A stretch of 64,000 nt of DNA from UBA6107 sp964459385 (GTDB taxonomy: Bacteria; Chloroflexota; Anaerolineae; Anaerolineales; Anaerolineaceae). The stretch spans positions 62,001-126,000 of the forward strand of contig CAYWLG010000007.1 of NCBI GenBank assembly GCA_964459385.1, in the 5' to 3' direction. This document shows positions 52,188-61,174 of the stretch, piece by piece (position 1 is the stretch's first letter; the number at the start of each line of letters is the position of its first letter). Made by a program: the position numbers and the translations under genes. The notes under the pieces are model-generated. The model saw only the letters and a list, made by a program, of their open reading frames with translations, was not told where the DNA came from and did not search any database.

Positions 52188-55061
52188 TTACTGTGCCACA
52201 GAAAATTCGCGCAGCTCACTTTGCGATTCGTTGCCTGCCGTATCGAAGGCTTTGATCTGCAGCTTGTGTTTGCCCGGAACGGCCGTCCAGATAGAAGTGA
52301 AGGGGGCTGAACTGCGCTCGTCGATCTTTTTGCCATCCAGCCAAAACTCTACACGTGCCAGGGCGACATTATCGCTGACGGCTGCGGTAAGCAACACGAT
52401 GCCGTTTTCCGGCTTGATCTGCGCATTGGCGGTCGGAGAAGCAATACTGATGAGCGGCGCTGTATTATCGACGGTCACTTGAATCACCGCAGTTTGGATC
52501 TGGTTGTTCTGCTGCACCACGTTCAGACGCAGGGCATAAAGCCCTTCCAGACCGGTGGTGTCCCAGGTCGCAAGCGTACCGTCTTTGATGGCGGTGGTTT
52601 GCACCTCACCGATCTGCTGCCAGGTGTCGGGGTTGATGCCCTGTCCAAACTGTACGCTGAACGACGCTAAGTTGTCCACATCAGCACTGCCGAGAATGGT
52701 CACCAGGCCTGAAACCGGCGCAAACAGGGCTGGGCGGGTGATCTGTATAAGCGGATTGACAGAAGCAGAAGGGATGGTATCGTACCCCAATGGCGGCACG
52801 GATAGCCCGGCCGCGGCTGCCCATAAGCGCAGTTCATCGGGCACATTTAGGAAAGTGCGTTCTTCGACCAGTGTTGCCGGGGTGAAAACGGTCGCCAGCA
52901 GCCCGGTCTCGCGGTTGACCTTTACTTTCTCATAAAGGGTGTCGGATTGGGTGGGTTCATTGCCGGCGATGAAAACATCGTTGGTGATATTGGGGCAAAT
53001 GGCTGTGGGCAGCATGCCGGATGGGGAGCATATCTGCATGACGTTCACATCAATCGGGCGTTCCCAGCCTTGATCGGATTCATCCGCGGTGGCATATTGG
53101 ATCAAGGCATGCCACAGGCCACCGGCCATGCGTGCATCCAGGTTTGAAGTGGCATTTTCAGAAGCGCCCATCCCAAGCCAGGTGAGCACCAATTTTTGTG
53201 GCGTATAGCCGACAGTCCAGACCTGATCTTTGCCCTGCACCTGTCCGATCTTGACAGCAGTGGTTTTGCCCACCTCGAGCACATTGGGGTGCCCCAGGCT
53301 CTCCCAGCGGGAGGGGGCGTCGCTGAGCACATTATTGATCAAGTAGGCCAGCGATGTGCTCACCACGGCGCTTTGCTGCGGCTGTGAGGCATCCAGAATC
53401 ATCTGTCCGCTGCTGCTGCGCACCTGCAAGATGGCAGCCGCTTCGATCTGTCCGCTTTGCGGATTGTAGAGACCATATTTGCTGCCGCTGGCGGCCAGGG
53501 TGGCATAAGCCTGCGCAATCTCAAAAAGGCTGGCGTTGGAACCGCCGAACAGGGCCTGGGCACCGACATTTTCGCTTCGTGGGGCATCGAGGCCTGTAGA
53601 GGCTGCCAGCGACCAGATGGTTTGGGCATCGATCTGATTGAATACCCCGGCCAGGGGCACGACATAATCATTGGCGAGGGCAAGGCGATAATTGACCGGG
53701 CCGTGGAACTGCCCGTCGGGGTTGGCAGCGTTGCTCACCTCGGCGGGGAGGGATGCCGGAGCGTCCCAGGTGAGGGTGGCCGGCGAACTGCCGCGGGCGA
53801 AGGCGGCCAGTGCCACAAACGGAGAGAACAGACTGCCGGGTTGATAGGCAGGGGCAGGGGTGGCATTGGTTAACGAATAGGGCGACGTATAGGCCAGGAT
53901 TTGCCCGTTTTGGGGGTCAAGCGCCAGTGTGGCGGCAAAAAGGTCTGTGCCGCCTTGCCAGTTAAATTGCTGAGAAGGCAGGTAGGCCGCTGCCGGGCAG
54001 ACTTCATTGTTATTGGCCTCAGTGGCCTCCCCGGCAATAATTTGCAGTAAGGCCCTCTGTGCAGTACATTCAGACTGCGTTTGCATGGCCCAGTCGAGGG
54101 TGGTGATCACATCCAGACCACCCTGTGCTACGCGATTGGTGCCGATCAGATCCCCCAACTGGCGTTCGGCATACTGCACAAAACCGGCGGTCTCCGGGTT
54201 CTCTTGCGCCGGAGCAGCCAAAAATTGAATCTGCTCTGATTGTGCTTGAGAAAGTTCTTCACTGCGTAAGACGCCGTTCGCGGCCAGCGTTTGCAAAAGC
54301 GTCTGTTGGTTTTCCAGGGCTGCGGCGGGCGCATCCAACGGGTTAAGCGCCGGGGATTGGATCAGCGAGACGAGCAGGGCTGCCTCGGCTACATCCAGAT
54401 CGGCGGCGGATTTGCCCAGGTAAAGCTGTGCCGCACTTTCTGCGCCGAAGGTGTTTGCGCCAAAACTGGCACTGTTTAAATACCATTCCAGAACCTGCGT
54501 GCGGCCGTATCGCAGCGTTACCTGGCGGGCTAACAGCTTCATTCGCAGAGCGCTGCGCTGCGAATCTTCTTCATCCGGCAGCAATAAGTTTTTGACCAGC
54601 CTCTCTGCAATGGTATGTGGCTGCGGGTCAAGCCAGTGCGTGGTGTCGATGCCATCGTCGTCCCAAAAGCCGGGGTCGAGGGCGGCCACGCTGAGGCGCA
54701 ACAGTTGTAAACTGAAATGGCCCGGTTCATCCGGATTTACGCTGAGAAACAGCCTTTTTTCACTGCCCTTGCTCAAGGTTGCCAGAACATGTTCGCCGCT
54801 CCGGTCCAGCAGGCGAGTGGGCTGTAGCAACTCTCCACTTTGACGGTCCAGTAAAACCGGCAATTGCTCAATTGAGGGCAGGTCGTTGGCGAGCCAGGCA
54901 TAAAAAAATCCGGCGGCGATCAGCCCGGCACAAAGCAGCAGAGCGACCAGCGAGAGAATCACGCGGGTGACGGCATTCATAGCCGTTTCGCCGGCCCGTA
55001 AAGGCTGGCTGTGTCTGGCCTGTCGCTGCTTAATGAGGAGGTAAACCTTTAGTCGTTGCAC
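52188..55061 (-). CDS. class A penicillin-binding protein homologue with degenerate catalytic sites (probable pseudoenzyme)
   Basis: A 957-residue protein with class A PBP layout: N-terminal membrane helix (about 33-56), GT51-like domain (about 105-245), transpeptidase-like domain (about 360-660), and a C-terminal region with PBP1C-like and Ig-like domains (about 740-957). Key residues are missing. The GT Glu in the AxED-F-H-G motif is Leu128 and the His is Asp135; GGSTxTQQ is replaced; RKxxE becomes R-SAL-R173. In the transpeptidase, SxxK is S410-LF-S413, SxN is D-Y-V at 465-467 and KTG is K599-T-T601. The start is GTG 55061 (weak ribosome site) or ATG 54980. It lies 10 bp after the TPR gene. 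Probably binds glycan or partner proteins rather than polymerising. Confidence 0.8.
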   Translation of the reverse strand: MQRLKVYLLIKQRQARHSQPLRAGETAMNAVTRVILSLVALLLCAGLIAAGFFYAWLANDLPSIEQLPVLLDRQSGELLQPTRLLDRSGEHVLATLSKGSEKRLFLSVNPDEPGHFSLQLLRLSVAALDPGFWDDDGIDTTHWLDPQPHTIAERLVKNLLLPDEEDSQRSALRMKLLARQVTLRYGRTQVLEWYLNSASFGANTFGAESAAQLYLGKSAADLDVAEAALLVSLIQSPALNPLDAPAAALENQQTLLQTLAANGVLRSEELSQAQSEQIQFLAAPAQENPETAGFVQYAERQLGDLIGTNRVAQGGLDVITTLDWAMQTQSECTAQRALLQIIAGEATEANNNEVCPAAAYLPSQQFNWQGGTDLFAATLALDPQNGQILAYTSPYSLTNATPAPAYQPGSLFSPFVALAAFARGSSPATLTWDAPASLPAEVSNAANPDGQFHGPVNYRLALANDYVVPLAGVFNQIDAQTIWSLAASTGLDAPRSENVGAQALFGGSNASLFEIAQAYATLAASGSKYGLYNPQSGQIEAAAILQVRSSSGQMILDASQPQQSAVVSTSLAYLINNVLSDAPSRWESLGHPNVLEVGKTTAVKIGQVQGKDQVWTVGYTPQKLVLTWLGMGASENATSNLDARMAGGLWHALIQYATADESDQGWERPIDVNVMQICSPSGMLPTAICPNITNDVFIAGNEPTQSDTLYEKVKVNRETGLLATVFTPATLVEERTFLNVPDELRLWAAAAGLSVPPLGYDTIPSASVNPLIQITRPALFAPVSGLVTILGSADVDNLASFSVQFGQGINPDTWQQIGEVQTTAIKDGTLATWDTTGLEGLYALRLNVVQQNNQIQTAVIQVTVDNTAPLISIASPTANAQIKPENGIVLLTAAVSDNVALARVEFWLDGKKIDERSSAPFTSIWTAVPGKHKLQIKAFDTAGNESQSELREFSVAQ

Positions 55062-55070
55062 AATGGCGTT

Positions 55071-56837
55071 CTAAGGGGTGGGAGTAGAAGTTCTTGCCGG
55101 TGTAACCCTGGTGGGGGTCGGCGTAGTTGTGGGGCGCTCGGTAGGAGTGGGCGTATACAACGATTGCAGTTCGGTCTCCGCATCCAGCCGCAGATCGGCA
55201 GGCAAAGCGCCGCCCGGGTAAGCCAGCGCTTCTTCAAACTTGTTGACCGCCGCACCGGGCTGGTCGAGCACGATCAGAGCCTTGGCGCGCCAGTAGATCA
55301 ACCTGGCTTTTTGCGCGTCGGTGACGGCAAATTTCTCGGTGTAGTCAAAGGCATTATAAGCGGCGCCGGCCAGCGTCTGCGCCAGCAAGACGCGCCCTTT
55401 GCCCAGGTTGGCGTCAAAGTTGTTGTAATCAATACGCAAAACGGCGTTGAAGTCATCAGAAGCGTCGTCAATTCTGCCCTGCTTCATATAGATCTCAGCG
55501 CGCAAGAGATAAGCCTCAACCGATTTGCTGTTTTGGCTGATGACGGAATTCAGCAATGAGTAGGCTTTGTCCACATTGCCAGTTTCATAATATGCGTTTG
55601 CCAGCATTGCCTGCGCTTCCATGTCCGTGGGTGTGTTCTCGATCACGGTGAGCAGCGGCGGGATGGAGTCTTGATAATTGCCACTCGACTGCAACGCCTG
55701 CGCCCAAACTTTATAAATGGGCAGCAGCGAGCGATCCAATTGGCGGGCTTTTTGCACAGAAGCAAGAGCTTGCTCATTATCGCCGTTGAGCAAAGAAGCC
55801 TGGGCGCGCACGAGTTCTGCACGGGCACTGTTGGCCATTTCGGGTTGTAACTTTTGCAGCCAGCTTAAAGCGGCGCTGGGGTCATCCAATGCCAGGCTGG
55901 TCTCAGCCAGGGCCAGATAGGCTTCGTCATATTCGGGGTCAAGATCCGCCGCTTTTTGAAAATTCTGCAATGCCTCTTCTGGTTTGGCGGGGGATTGTTC
56001 CAGATAAACCTGGCCTTTGCCGAAATAAGAAGGGGCGAAATTTGCGTTGATCTTGATGCCCTGGTTATAGGCAGACATTGCTTCGGTATATTTGCCTTCA
56101 AAGCGATAGATATCGCCAAGATGGTAATAAACATCAGCTGAATTAGGCTCATCCACCAATACCTGTTTAAAATATTCTTCGGCTTTGGCCCAGTCGCCTT
56201 TGTTGTAGGCGCGCAGTGCTGTGTTATAGGCTTCAAGGCGGTTATGCGGGGTGGCTACATACATTGGCGTTGGGGTAAAAGTAGTATCCAGGGCGATTGA
56301 AAGCGCAGCCGGCCCGGTGGAAGTAACGGTCGGGGTCAGAGTGGTGGTAGCGCTGGGGGCGGCCGTGATCGTAAAACGCAGGATCTCGCCCGGTTGTGAT
56401 TGGTTGCGCGAATTGAAAGCCAGGTAAATGCCAAAGGTAAAAATGCCGATCACGGCGATGCCCAGAACCGAATAGAGGATCACCCGCGAACGCATTCCTT
56501 TTGAGGCGTGCGGCAGTTCATCGGCCAGCTCCAGGCTGGTCTTCCAGTGGGTGCGCATCTGATCGATCGAGAGTGAGGGGGTAAGTTCGGGAGCCTTTTC
56601 GCCCATCAGGCGCAGCCCAAGAGCCGCTTCCTGGTTTTCAGGGTCAATGGCCAACACCTCGCGCAGGCAGTAAACACGCTCTTTGGGGGTTTCGACCACC
56701 GTGCTCATCCATAACCAGTAATCCACGTTCTTGCGATCCGTCTTTAAAAGGCGCGAGAGGTGCTCACGCGCTTTGCTAAAATCACCGTTGTGGATGGCGG
56801 TGAGCGCTTGTTGATAGAGTTCCTGCTCGGGGGTCAT
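55071..56837 (-). CDS. TPR-repeat membrane protein
   Basis: A 588-residue protein. A short TPR-like N-terminal segment (about 1-75) precedes one membrane helix (about 128-150), then a Thr/Pro linker and about nine TPR repeats (residues about 200-540), ending in a Thr/Pro-rich tail. TPR domains bind partner proteins, so this is a probable scaffold on the outer face. The start at 56837 (MTPEQELY) is chosen because an extended -10 lies 6 nt upstream; an earlier ATG at 56894 adds an unlikely segment. It is followed by the degenerate PBP gene. Confidence 0.8.
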   Translation of the reverse strand: MTPEQELYQQALTAIHNGDFSKAREHLSRLLKTDRKNVDYWLWMSTVVETPKERVYCLREVLAIDPENQEAALGLRLMGEKAPELTPSLSIDQMRTHWKTSLELADELPHASKGMRSRVILYSVLGIAVIGIFTFGIYLAFNSRNQSQPGEILRFTITAAPSATTTLTPTVTSTGPAALSIALDTTFTPTPMYVATPHNRLEAYNTALRAYNKGDWAKAEEYFKQVLVDEPNSADVYYHLGDIYRFEGKYTEAMSAYNQGIKINANFAPSYFGKGQVYLEQSPAKPEEALQNFQKAADLDPEYDEAYLALAETSLALDDPSAALSWLQKLQPEMANSARAELVRAQASLLNGDNEQALASVQKARQLDRSLLPIYKVWAQALQSSGNYQDSIPPLLTVIENTPTDMEAQAMLANAYYETGNVDKAYSLLNSVISQNSKSVEAYLLRAEIYMKQGRIDDASDDFNAVLRIDYNNFDANLGKGRVLLAQTLAGAAYNAFDYTEKFAVTDAQKARLIYWRAKALIVLDQPGAAVNKFEEALAYPGGALPADLRLDAETELQSLYTPTPTERPTTTPTPTRVTPARTSTPTP

Positions 56838-56843
56838 AGGTAA

Positions 56844-56852
56844 AGTGTAGCA
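56844..56852 (-). promoter_or_regulatory. extended -10 of a leaderless promoter for the TPR gene
   Basis: Reading minus: TGCTACACT, then 6 nt, then the ATG at 56837. Confidence 0.5.
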
Positions 56853-56884
56853 TAGGCCTAAAACCAGAGCAAGATGATTCAGGT

Positions 56885-56890
56885 TATAAT
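56885..56890 (+). promoter_or_regulatory. -10 of a leaderless promoter for the LysM lipoprotein
   Basis: TATAAT, then 7 nt, then the ATG at 56898. It lies back-to-back with the minus-strand promoter at 56844. Confidence 0.55.
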
Positions 56891-56897
56891 GCAAAAT

Positions 56898-57884
56898 ATG
56901 AAACCACGAAATATTCTTCTTTCGACGATCTTGATAGGCGGGCTTTTTGTTCTGGCCGCCTGTTCTTCTGGTAATTCCACTTCTACTGCAGACGTGTTTG
57001 GCTCAGAGGCATTGACCCCCTACAACACGGCTACTGCCACGGCAACGGTGACGCCAACGACGGTGAATGCGCCTACAGAAACACCCCTGCCTACCATCAC
57101 ACCGACTACGTTTATCTATACGGCGAAAACGAACGATACCCTGTGGACGATTGCCGCCAAAAATGGGGTGACACTGGCCGATATTTTGGCCGCGAACCCA
57201 ACGATCGATCCATACATCCTCTCGGCCGGAACGCAGGTGGTCGTGCCTCCGCCATCCTCTACCACTGGTGGTACGCCCACACCTCCCAGCGCAACGGCAG
57301 TACCGATGCTGCTTAAAGAACCGGTTTGTGCCCCATCGTTAACCGGAGGGCTCTATTGTTTTGCCCTGGTGGAGAACAATCAGGAATATTCGGTGCAAAA
57401 CTTGACCGCTCAGTTTACCCTGACCAACCCTGAGACGGGAGAACAGTTGCAAGAGGTGGGTTCGCTGCCATTGACGCAGTTGAAAAGCAACAGCAGTCTG
57501 CCGCTCTTTGCATATTTTCCGCCGCCCGTTTTTGCTTCCCCACAGGTCACGCTTTCTTTGCTCACCGCGCTGCCGGTCAGCGGGACTACATCAGTTTTGG
57601 ATGTGACGATCCAAAACCCACAGATTCAGATCGCTGCTGATGCCGATTCTGCCACTATTCAGGCTGAGTTGGCTTTGCAAGATGCCACGGCAACTGCCAA
57701 TCACTATTGGGTGGCAGCGGTGGCTTATGATCAGCAGGGCAATGTGGTGGGGGTGCGCCAATACGAAAAGGATGCCGACCTGAGCCAGGGGCAGAGCACT
57801 TCTTTCACGATTTACGTTTATAGCATTTCAAACAAAATCGATCATGTAGAACTTTTTGGGGAAGCCAAGCAGCAAACTCAATAG
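56898..57884 (+). CDS. LysM-domain lipoprotein
   Basis: A 328-residue lipoprotein. The signal ends in a lipobox (VLAAC, Cys22). A Thr/Pro-rich linker leads to one LysM repeat (about residues 75-120, YTAKTNDTLWTIAAKNGVT and ILAANP), which binds N-acetylglucosamine in peptidoglycan. The C-terminal beta-rich domain (about 140-328) is unassigned. The start at 56898 is preferred over an upstream ATG at 56874 because it follows the -10 box by 7 nt and gives a proper signal. Divergent from the TPR gene and convergent (1 bp) with the LGFP-repeat lipoprotein. Confidence 0.85.
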   Translation: MKPRNILLSTILIGGLFVLAACSSGNSTSTADVFGSEALTPYNTATATATVTPTTVNAPTETPLPTITPTTFIYTAKTNDTLWTIAAKNGVTLADILAANPTIDPYILSAGTQVVVPPPSSTTGGTPTPPSATAVPMLLKEPVCAPSLTGGLYCFALVENNQEYSVQNLTAQFTLTNPETGEQLQEVGSLPLTQLKSNSSLPLFAYFPPPVFASPQVTLSLLTALPVSGTTSVLDVTIQNPQIQIAADADSATIQAELALQDATATANHYWVAAVAYDQQGNVVGVRQYEKDADLSQGQSTSFTIYVYSISNKIDHVELFGEAKQQTQ

Positions 57885-57885
57885 T

Positions 57886-59334
57886 TTATGAACCACCCCA
57901 GATCAGGTAGCTGTCAGAAGAACAGACCGGTTGATCTGACTCGCCCTTCAAGCACACCTGATAGACGAGGATGGTGCCGTTGAGAATGTTTTTCATGGCC
58001 GGCAAGAGGATCGAGGCACGCCCATCCATGCCGGTCTTGGGCAAACTACCTGTATAGGTCGTTCCGTCAGGCAGTTGGATTGAAATAACGGCTTCAACGT
58101 TGCTCAAAGGCTGCTGATTGCTCTTTTGGGTGACCAGAATATCGATTTTTTGCTGCTCTTGCGCGGACAGTTCCTGATATTGCTCACTGACCTGTAGGTT
58201 AACAGTGTCGGGAGAAATTGCCACCTGCTGCGGGATGGGCAGATTGTCGCCACCCAGTTGCTGATAATAAAGCTGACCAAGCGGGGCCATGCTCACTGCC
58301 TGAGTAGCGGCATCATAATCGAGGCAGTAGTTCTCAAAACACTGACGGTAAATATTGCCGTCGTATTGAAACACTTCGTCGATAGGATTTCCAGAATAAT
58401 CCAGGCCGCCGTGGTCGGCAATGAATTTATCAAAAGGAATAGGCACGTGCAGCCCCAGCGCGCCTTGAATGCGGTAGAAGACCATATTCTGCGCGGTGCC
58501 GTATTTCTGTTTCACCAGGTCGGCTTTGGGAATATTCAGCAAAGTAGAAAGCGGCCTGAATCTCACGCTGCTGAGGTCATTCATGGGGGCATAGATCACT
58601 GCGTTGGCATAAACTTGCTCTTCGTTGCCATCGGCTGAGATGTAGGGTTCGGTGATCGGCGTGCCTAAAACAGAGGTATCTCCCATTTTGTCCAGCCCGG
58701 CCAGCAGTGGTTGATCAGATTGGGCCTTGCTGGCGTTGAGAATGATGGCATCCACCGATGGAGTGTAGTGGCAGACATCGGTGCACGAAAAAGCTCCATA
58801 GGCCAAAAGGTGCGCCACGCTGCCATCTTCGCCAAACTTACGGTAAAAGCCTACATTTTCAAAAAACTGCTCATAGCGCTTCTGTTGATAGTTGATGTGA
58901 ACCTGGGTGAGGGGTTTGCCGGCAAAACGATCCCCGGCCAACTTGCTGTAAAGCGAGAGAAAACCATCATCGATGGTGTATCCATCGATCGTCTGGCTGC
59001 CACTTTGCGCCGCCGATTGGGCAGGGTCTTCGCGGATGTTCATCGAGCTGCCCAGCGGATAAAGCAAAAACCGGCTTGAATCAGAGACCATCGGGTTCAG
59101 GCACATCAGTGCATTTTCAGTGAATTGGCAATCATACGACTGCACCGAGACCGTCTCGGAAATCGCCGGGCCAAGTATCTCTTCACCACCGAGAGTGGCA
59201 TAAAACTCACGGAACCTGGGAGCAACAGCATAGGTCTTCGCCGCCTGCGAATTAGCGGCAGCATTGCCACAGGCCGATAAGACCAGTGTAGCTGCCAGTA
59301 ATAAAAGAAGGAGTGAGTTTCTACGAATACGCAT
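57886..59334 (-). CDS. lipoprotein with four LGFP-like repeats
   Basis: A 482-residue lipoprotein with lipobox LSAC (Cys21). Four degenerate repeats follow, each with the core F..Y...GG...(L/A/S)G.P(I/L).E/Q followed by a Q.F/V.Y.N.. strand: near GEEILGPAISE (about 50), GDRFAGKPLTQ (about 135), DTSVLGTPITE (about 220) and GLDYSGNPIDE (about 310). This pattern recalls LGFP repeats of wall-associated proteins. A beta-rich C-terminal domain (about 395-482) ends in YLIWGGS. The role is probably in binding wall or surface polymers; an inference. Confidence 0.75.
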   Translation of the reverse strand: MRIRRNSLLLLLLAATLVLSACGNAAANSQAAKTYAVAPRFREFYATLGGEEILGPAISETVSVQSYDCQFTENALMCLNPMVSDSSRFLLYPLGSSMNIREDPAQSAAQSGSQTIDGYTIDDGFLSLYSKLAGDRFAGKPLTQVHINYQQKRYEQFFENVGFYRKFGEDGSVAHLLAYGAFSCTDVCHYTPSVDAIILNASKAQSDQPLLAGLDKMGDTSVLGTPITEPYISADGNEEQVYANAVIYAPMNDLSSVRFRPLSTLLNIPKADLVKQKYGTAQNMVFYRIQGALGLHVPIPFDKFIADHGGLDYSGNPIDEVFQYDGNIYRQCFENYCLDYDAATQAVSMAPLGQLYYQQLGGDNLPIPQQVAISPDTVNLQVSEQYQELSAQEQQKIDILVTQKSNQQPLSNVEAVISIQLPDGTTYTGSLPKTGMDGRASILLPAMKNILNGTILVYQVCLKGESDQPVCSSDSYLIWGGS

Positions 59335-59517
59335 CGACAGGGCAAAGACTCCGGCTAAGGGGCAGAATGAGTTCAGAATCCACCTAGAATAATTATACGA
59401 GAATCACCACAGATTGGGCATGTTTTCGCACGCTTGACAAATCTGACAGGTCAACGCTAAGGTGTGCCTCATTTATCGGTGGTAGAATGGTTGAGAACCC
59501 TTACTGCGGAGGATGGA

Positions 59518-60738
59518 ATGACAGAAGTTGTCATCGTGGATGCGATTCGAACCCCGATCGGTGCATTGGGGGGGTGTCTGTCTAAAGTAAGACCCGACGA
59601 TATGGGCGCGCTGATCTTGAAAGCGCTGGTTGAGCGAAATCACATTGATCCATCAGAAATTGAAGAGGTTTACCTGGGCTGCGCCAATCAGGCCGGCGAA
59701 GATAACCGCAACGTAGCACGCATGTCAACGCTGCTGGCGGGTTTGCCCGTCAGTGTGCCGGCAGTGACGGTGAACCGCTTATGCGCTTCGGGGCTGACGG
59801 CTGTCAACATGGCGTTTCAAGCCATCCGTAACGGCAACGGTGAGATCTATCTGGCCGGGGGTGTCGAGAGCATGTCTCGGGCGCCCTATTCTTTGCCCAA
59901 ATCTGAGCAGGGGTTCGCTTTTGGCAACCTTACTGCCTATGATACTGCATTGGGCTGGCGCTATCCTAACCCGCACATGGAAAAACTCTACGGCACCGAC
60001 GCAATGGGCGTCACAGCCGAAAATATCGCTGCCCAAACAGGTATCACCCGTGAAGCACAGGACGCTTTTGCCCTCGAAAGCCATCGCCGCGCGCTGGCCG
60101 CCATGGATGATGGCAAGTTCGATGAAGAAATCCTGCCGGTAACCATTCCGCAGCGTAAAGGTGACCCAATCGTGGTGCGTCAGGATGAGCGTCCGCGCCG
60201 CGATACCACCCTGGAGACATTAGCCAGGCTCAAGCCGGCCTTCCGTGAGAATGGCACTGTCACCGCCGGGAATTCCTCTGGCATGAACGATGGTGCGGCT
60301 GGCCTGCTGTTGATGAGCGCGGAAAAGGCGTATAGCCAGGGCCTGAAACCGATGGCACGCATTCTTTCCAGCGCAGCGGCCGGTGTAGAACCGAGGGTGA
60401 TGGGCCTGGGGCCGATCCCGGCCTCACGCAAAGCATTACAGCGCGCCGGGTTGACCGTAGCAGACTTGCAATTGGTCGAACTCAATGAGGCTTTTGCAGT
60501 TCAGGCCCTGGCCGTGATGGCTGAACTGGGCTTGAAGCATGAGATCACTAATGTGAATGGCGGTGCTGTCGCGCTGGGGCATCCGCTGGGCTGCTCTGGC
60601 GCCCGCATTCTTACGACCTTGCTGCATGAGATGAGACGCCGTTCTGCGTCTGTAAAGCATCCGTTTTACGGGCTGGCTACTTTGTGTGTGGGAGTGGGCC
60701 AGGGTGAAGCCACGGTCATTGAATGGCTGGGTGAATGA
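59518..60738 (+). CDS. acetyl-CoA acetyltransferase / 3-ketoacyl-CoA thiolase
   Basis: A 406-residue thiolase. The acyl-accepting Cys is Cys89 in NRLCASGLTA; the second active motif GHPLGCSGARI and the NEAFAVQ His motif region are near residues 330-370; the final GxGxGxA motif includes a catalytic Cys (LCVGVGQGEAT). It either condenses two acetyl-CoA or cleaves 3-ketoacyl-CoA. The start at 59518 follows a GGAGG ribosome site; 18 upstream codons are not used. It precedes the vorDABC run by 183 bp, so joint metabolism is likely but co-transcription is not certain. Confidence 0.92.
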   Translation: MTEVVIVDAIRTPIGALGGCLSKVRPDDMGALILKALVERNHIDPSEIEEVYLGCANQAGEDNRNVARMSTLLAGLPVSVPAVTVNRLCASGLTAVNMAFQAIRNGNGEIYLAGGVESMSRAPYSLPKSEQGFAFGNLTAYDTALGWRYPNPHMEKLYGTDAMGVTAENIAAQTGITREAQDAFALESHRRALAAMDDGKFDEEILPVTIPQRKGDPIVVRQDERPRRDTTLETLARLKPAFRENGTVTAGNSSGMNDGAAGLLLMSAEKAYSQGLKPMARILSSAAAGVEPRVMGLGPIPASRKALQRAGLTVADLQLVELNEAFAVQALAVMAELGLKHEITNVNGGAVALGHPLGCSGARILTTLLHEMRRRSASVKHPFYGLATLCVGVGQGEATVIEWLGE

Positions 60739-60921
60739 GAATTTTCTCTCATATTTAGGTTATGGTATTATCAATTTGCCTGTGTGTTTGGACAAATGAC
60801 AAAAGAATATATGAAGGTTGGTACTAACGAAAGAAGCCGCGTGAACCGATAATGATGTAGGTTGAAGATCCAGGTTTCAGGCAATTGATCCAAGTTGACC
60901 ATTTATTAATAGGAGGAACGA

Positions 60922-61164
60922 ATGCCCCCAAAGGGTAGAATTAAAGTCAATGAAATCTATTGCAAGGGTTGTGAGTTGTGCGTCACCGCCTGCCCACAAC
61001 AGGTATTGGGCCTCGCCACTGACCACATCACAGCCAAAGGGTATCACCCTGCCACGCTGATCGCCGAAGGCTGCACCGGTTGTGCAGTTTGCTCGGTAGT
61101 ATGCCCCGAAGCAGCCATCACCGTCTATCGTGAAAAGACCGGCACAAACCGGATTCCCGCCTAG
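60922..61164 (+). CDS. vorD: 2-oxoacid:ferredoxin oxidoreductase ferredoxin (delta) subunit
   Basis: An 80-residue protein with two [4Fe-4S] motifs: CKGCELCVTACP (about residues 14-25) and CTGCAVCSVVCP (about 52-63). It carries electrons within the Vor complex. Excellent ribosome site (AGGAGG) before the ATG. It is the first gene of the run delta-alpha-beta-gamma, with 1-10 bp gaps. The 183-bp gap before it holds no gene and no clear promoter. Confidence 0.93.
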   Translation: MPPKGRIKVNEIYCKGCELCVTACPQQVLGLATDHITAKGYHPATLIAEGCTGCAVCSVVCPEAAITVYREKTGTNRIPA

Positions 61165-61174
61165 GAGGCCATGC

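Noticed and set aside
59434..59488. TTGACA at 59434 and TAGAAT at 59483 as the thiolase promoter
   Set aside because: The spacing of about 43 bp is far too long for a sigma70 promoter.
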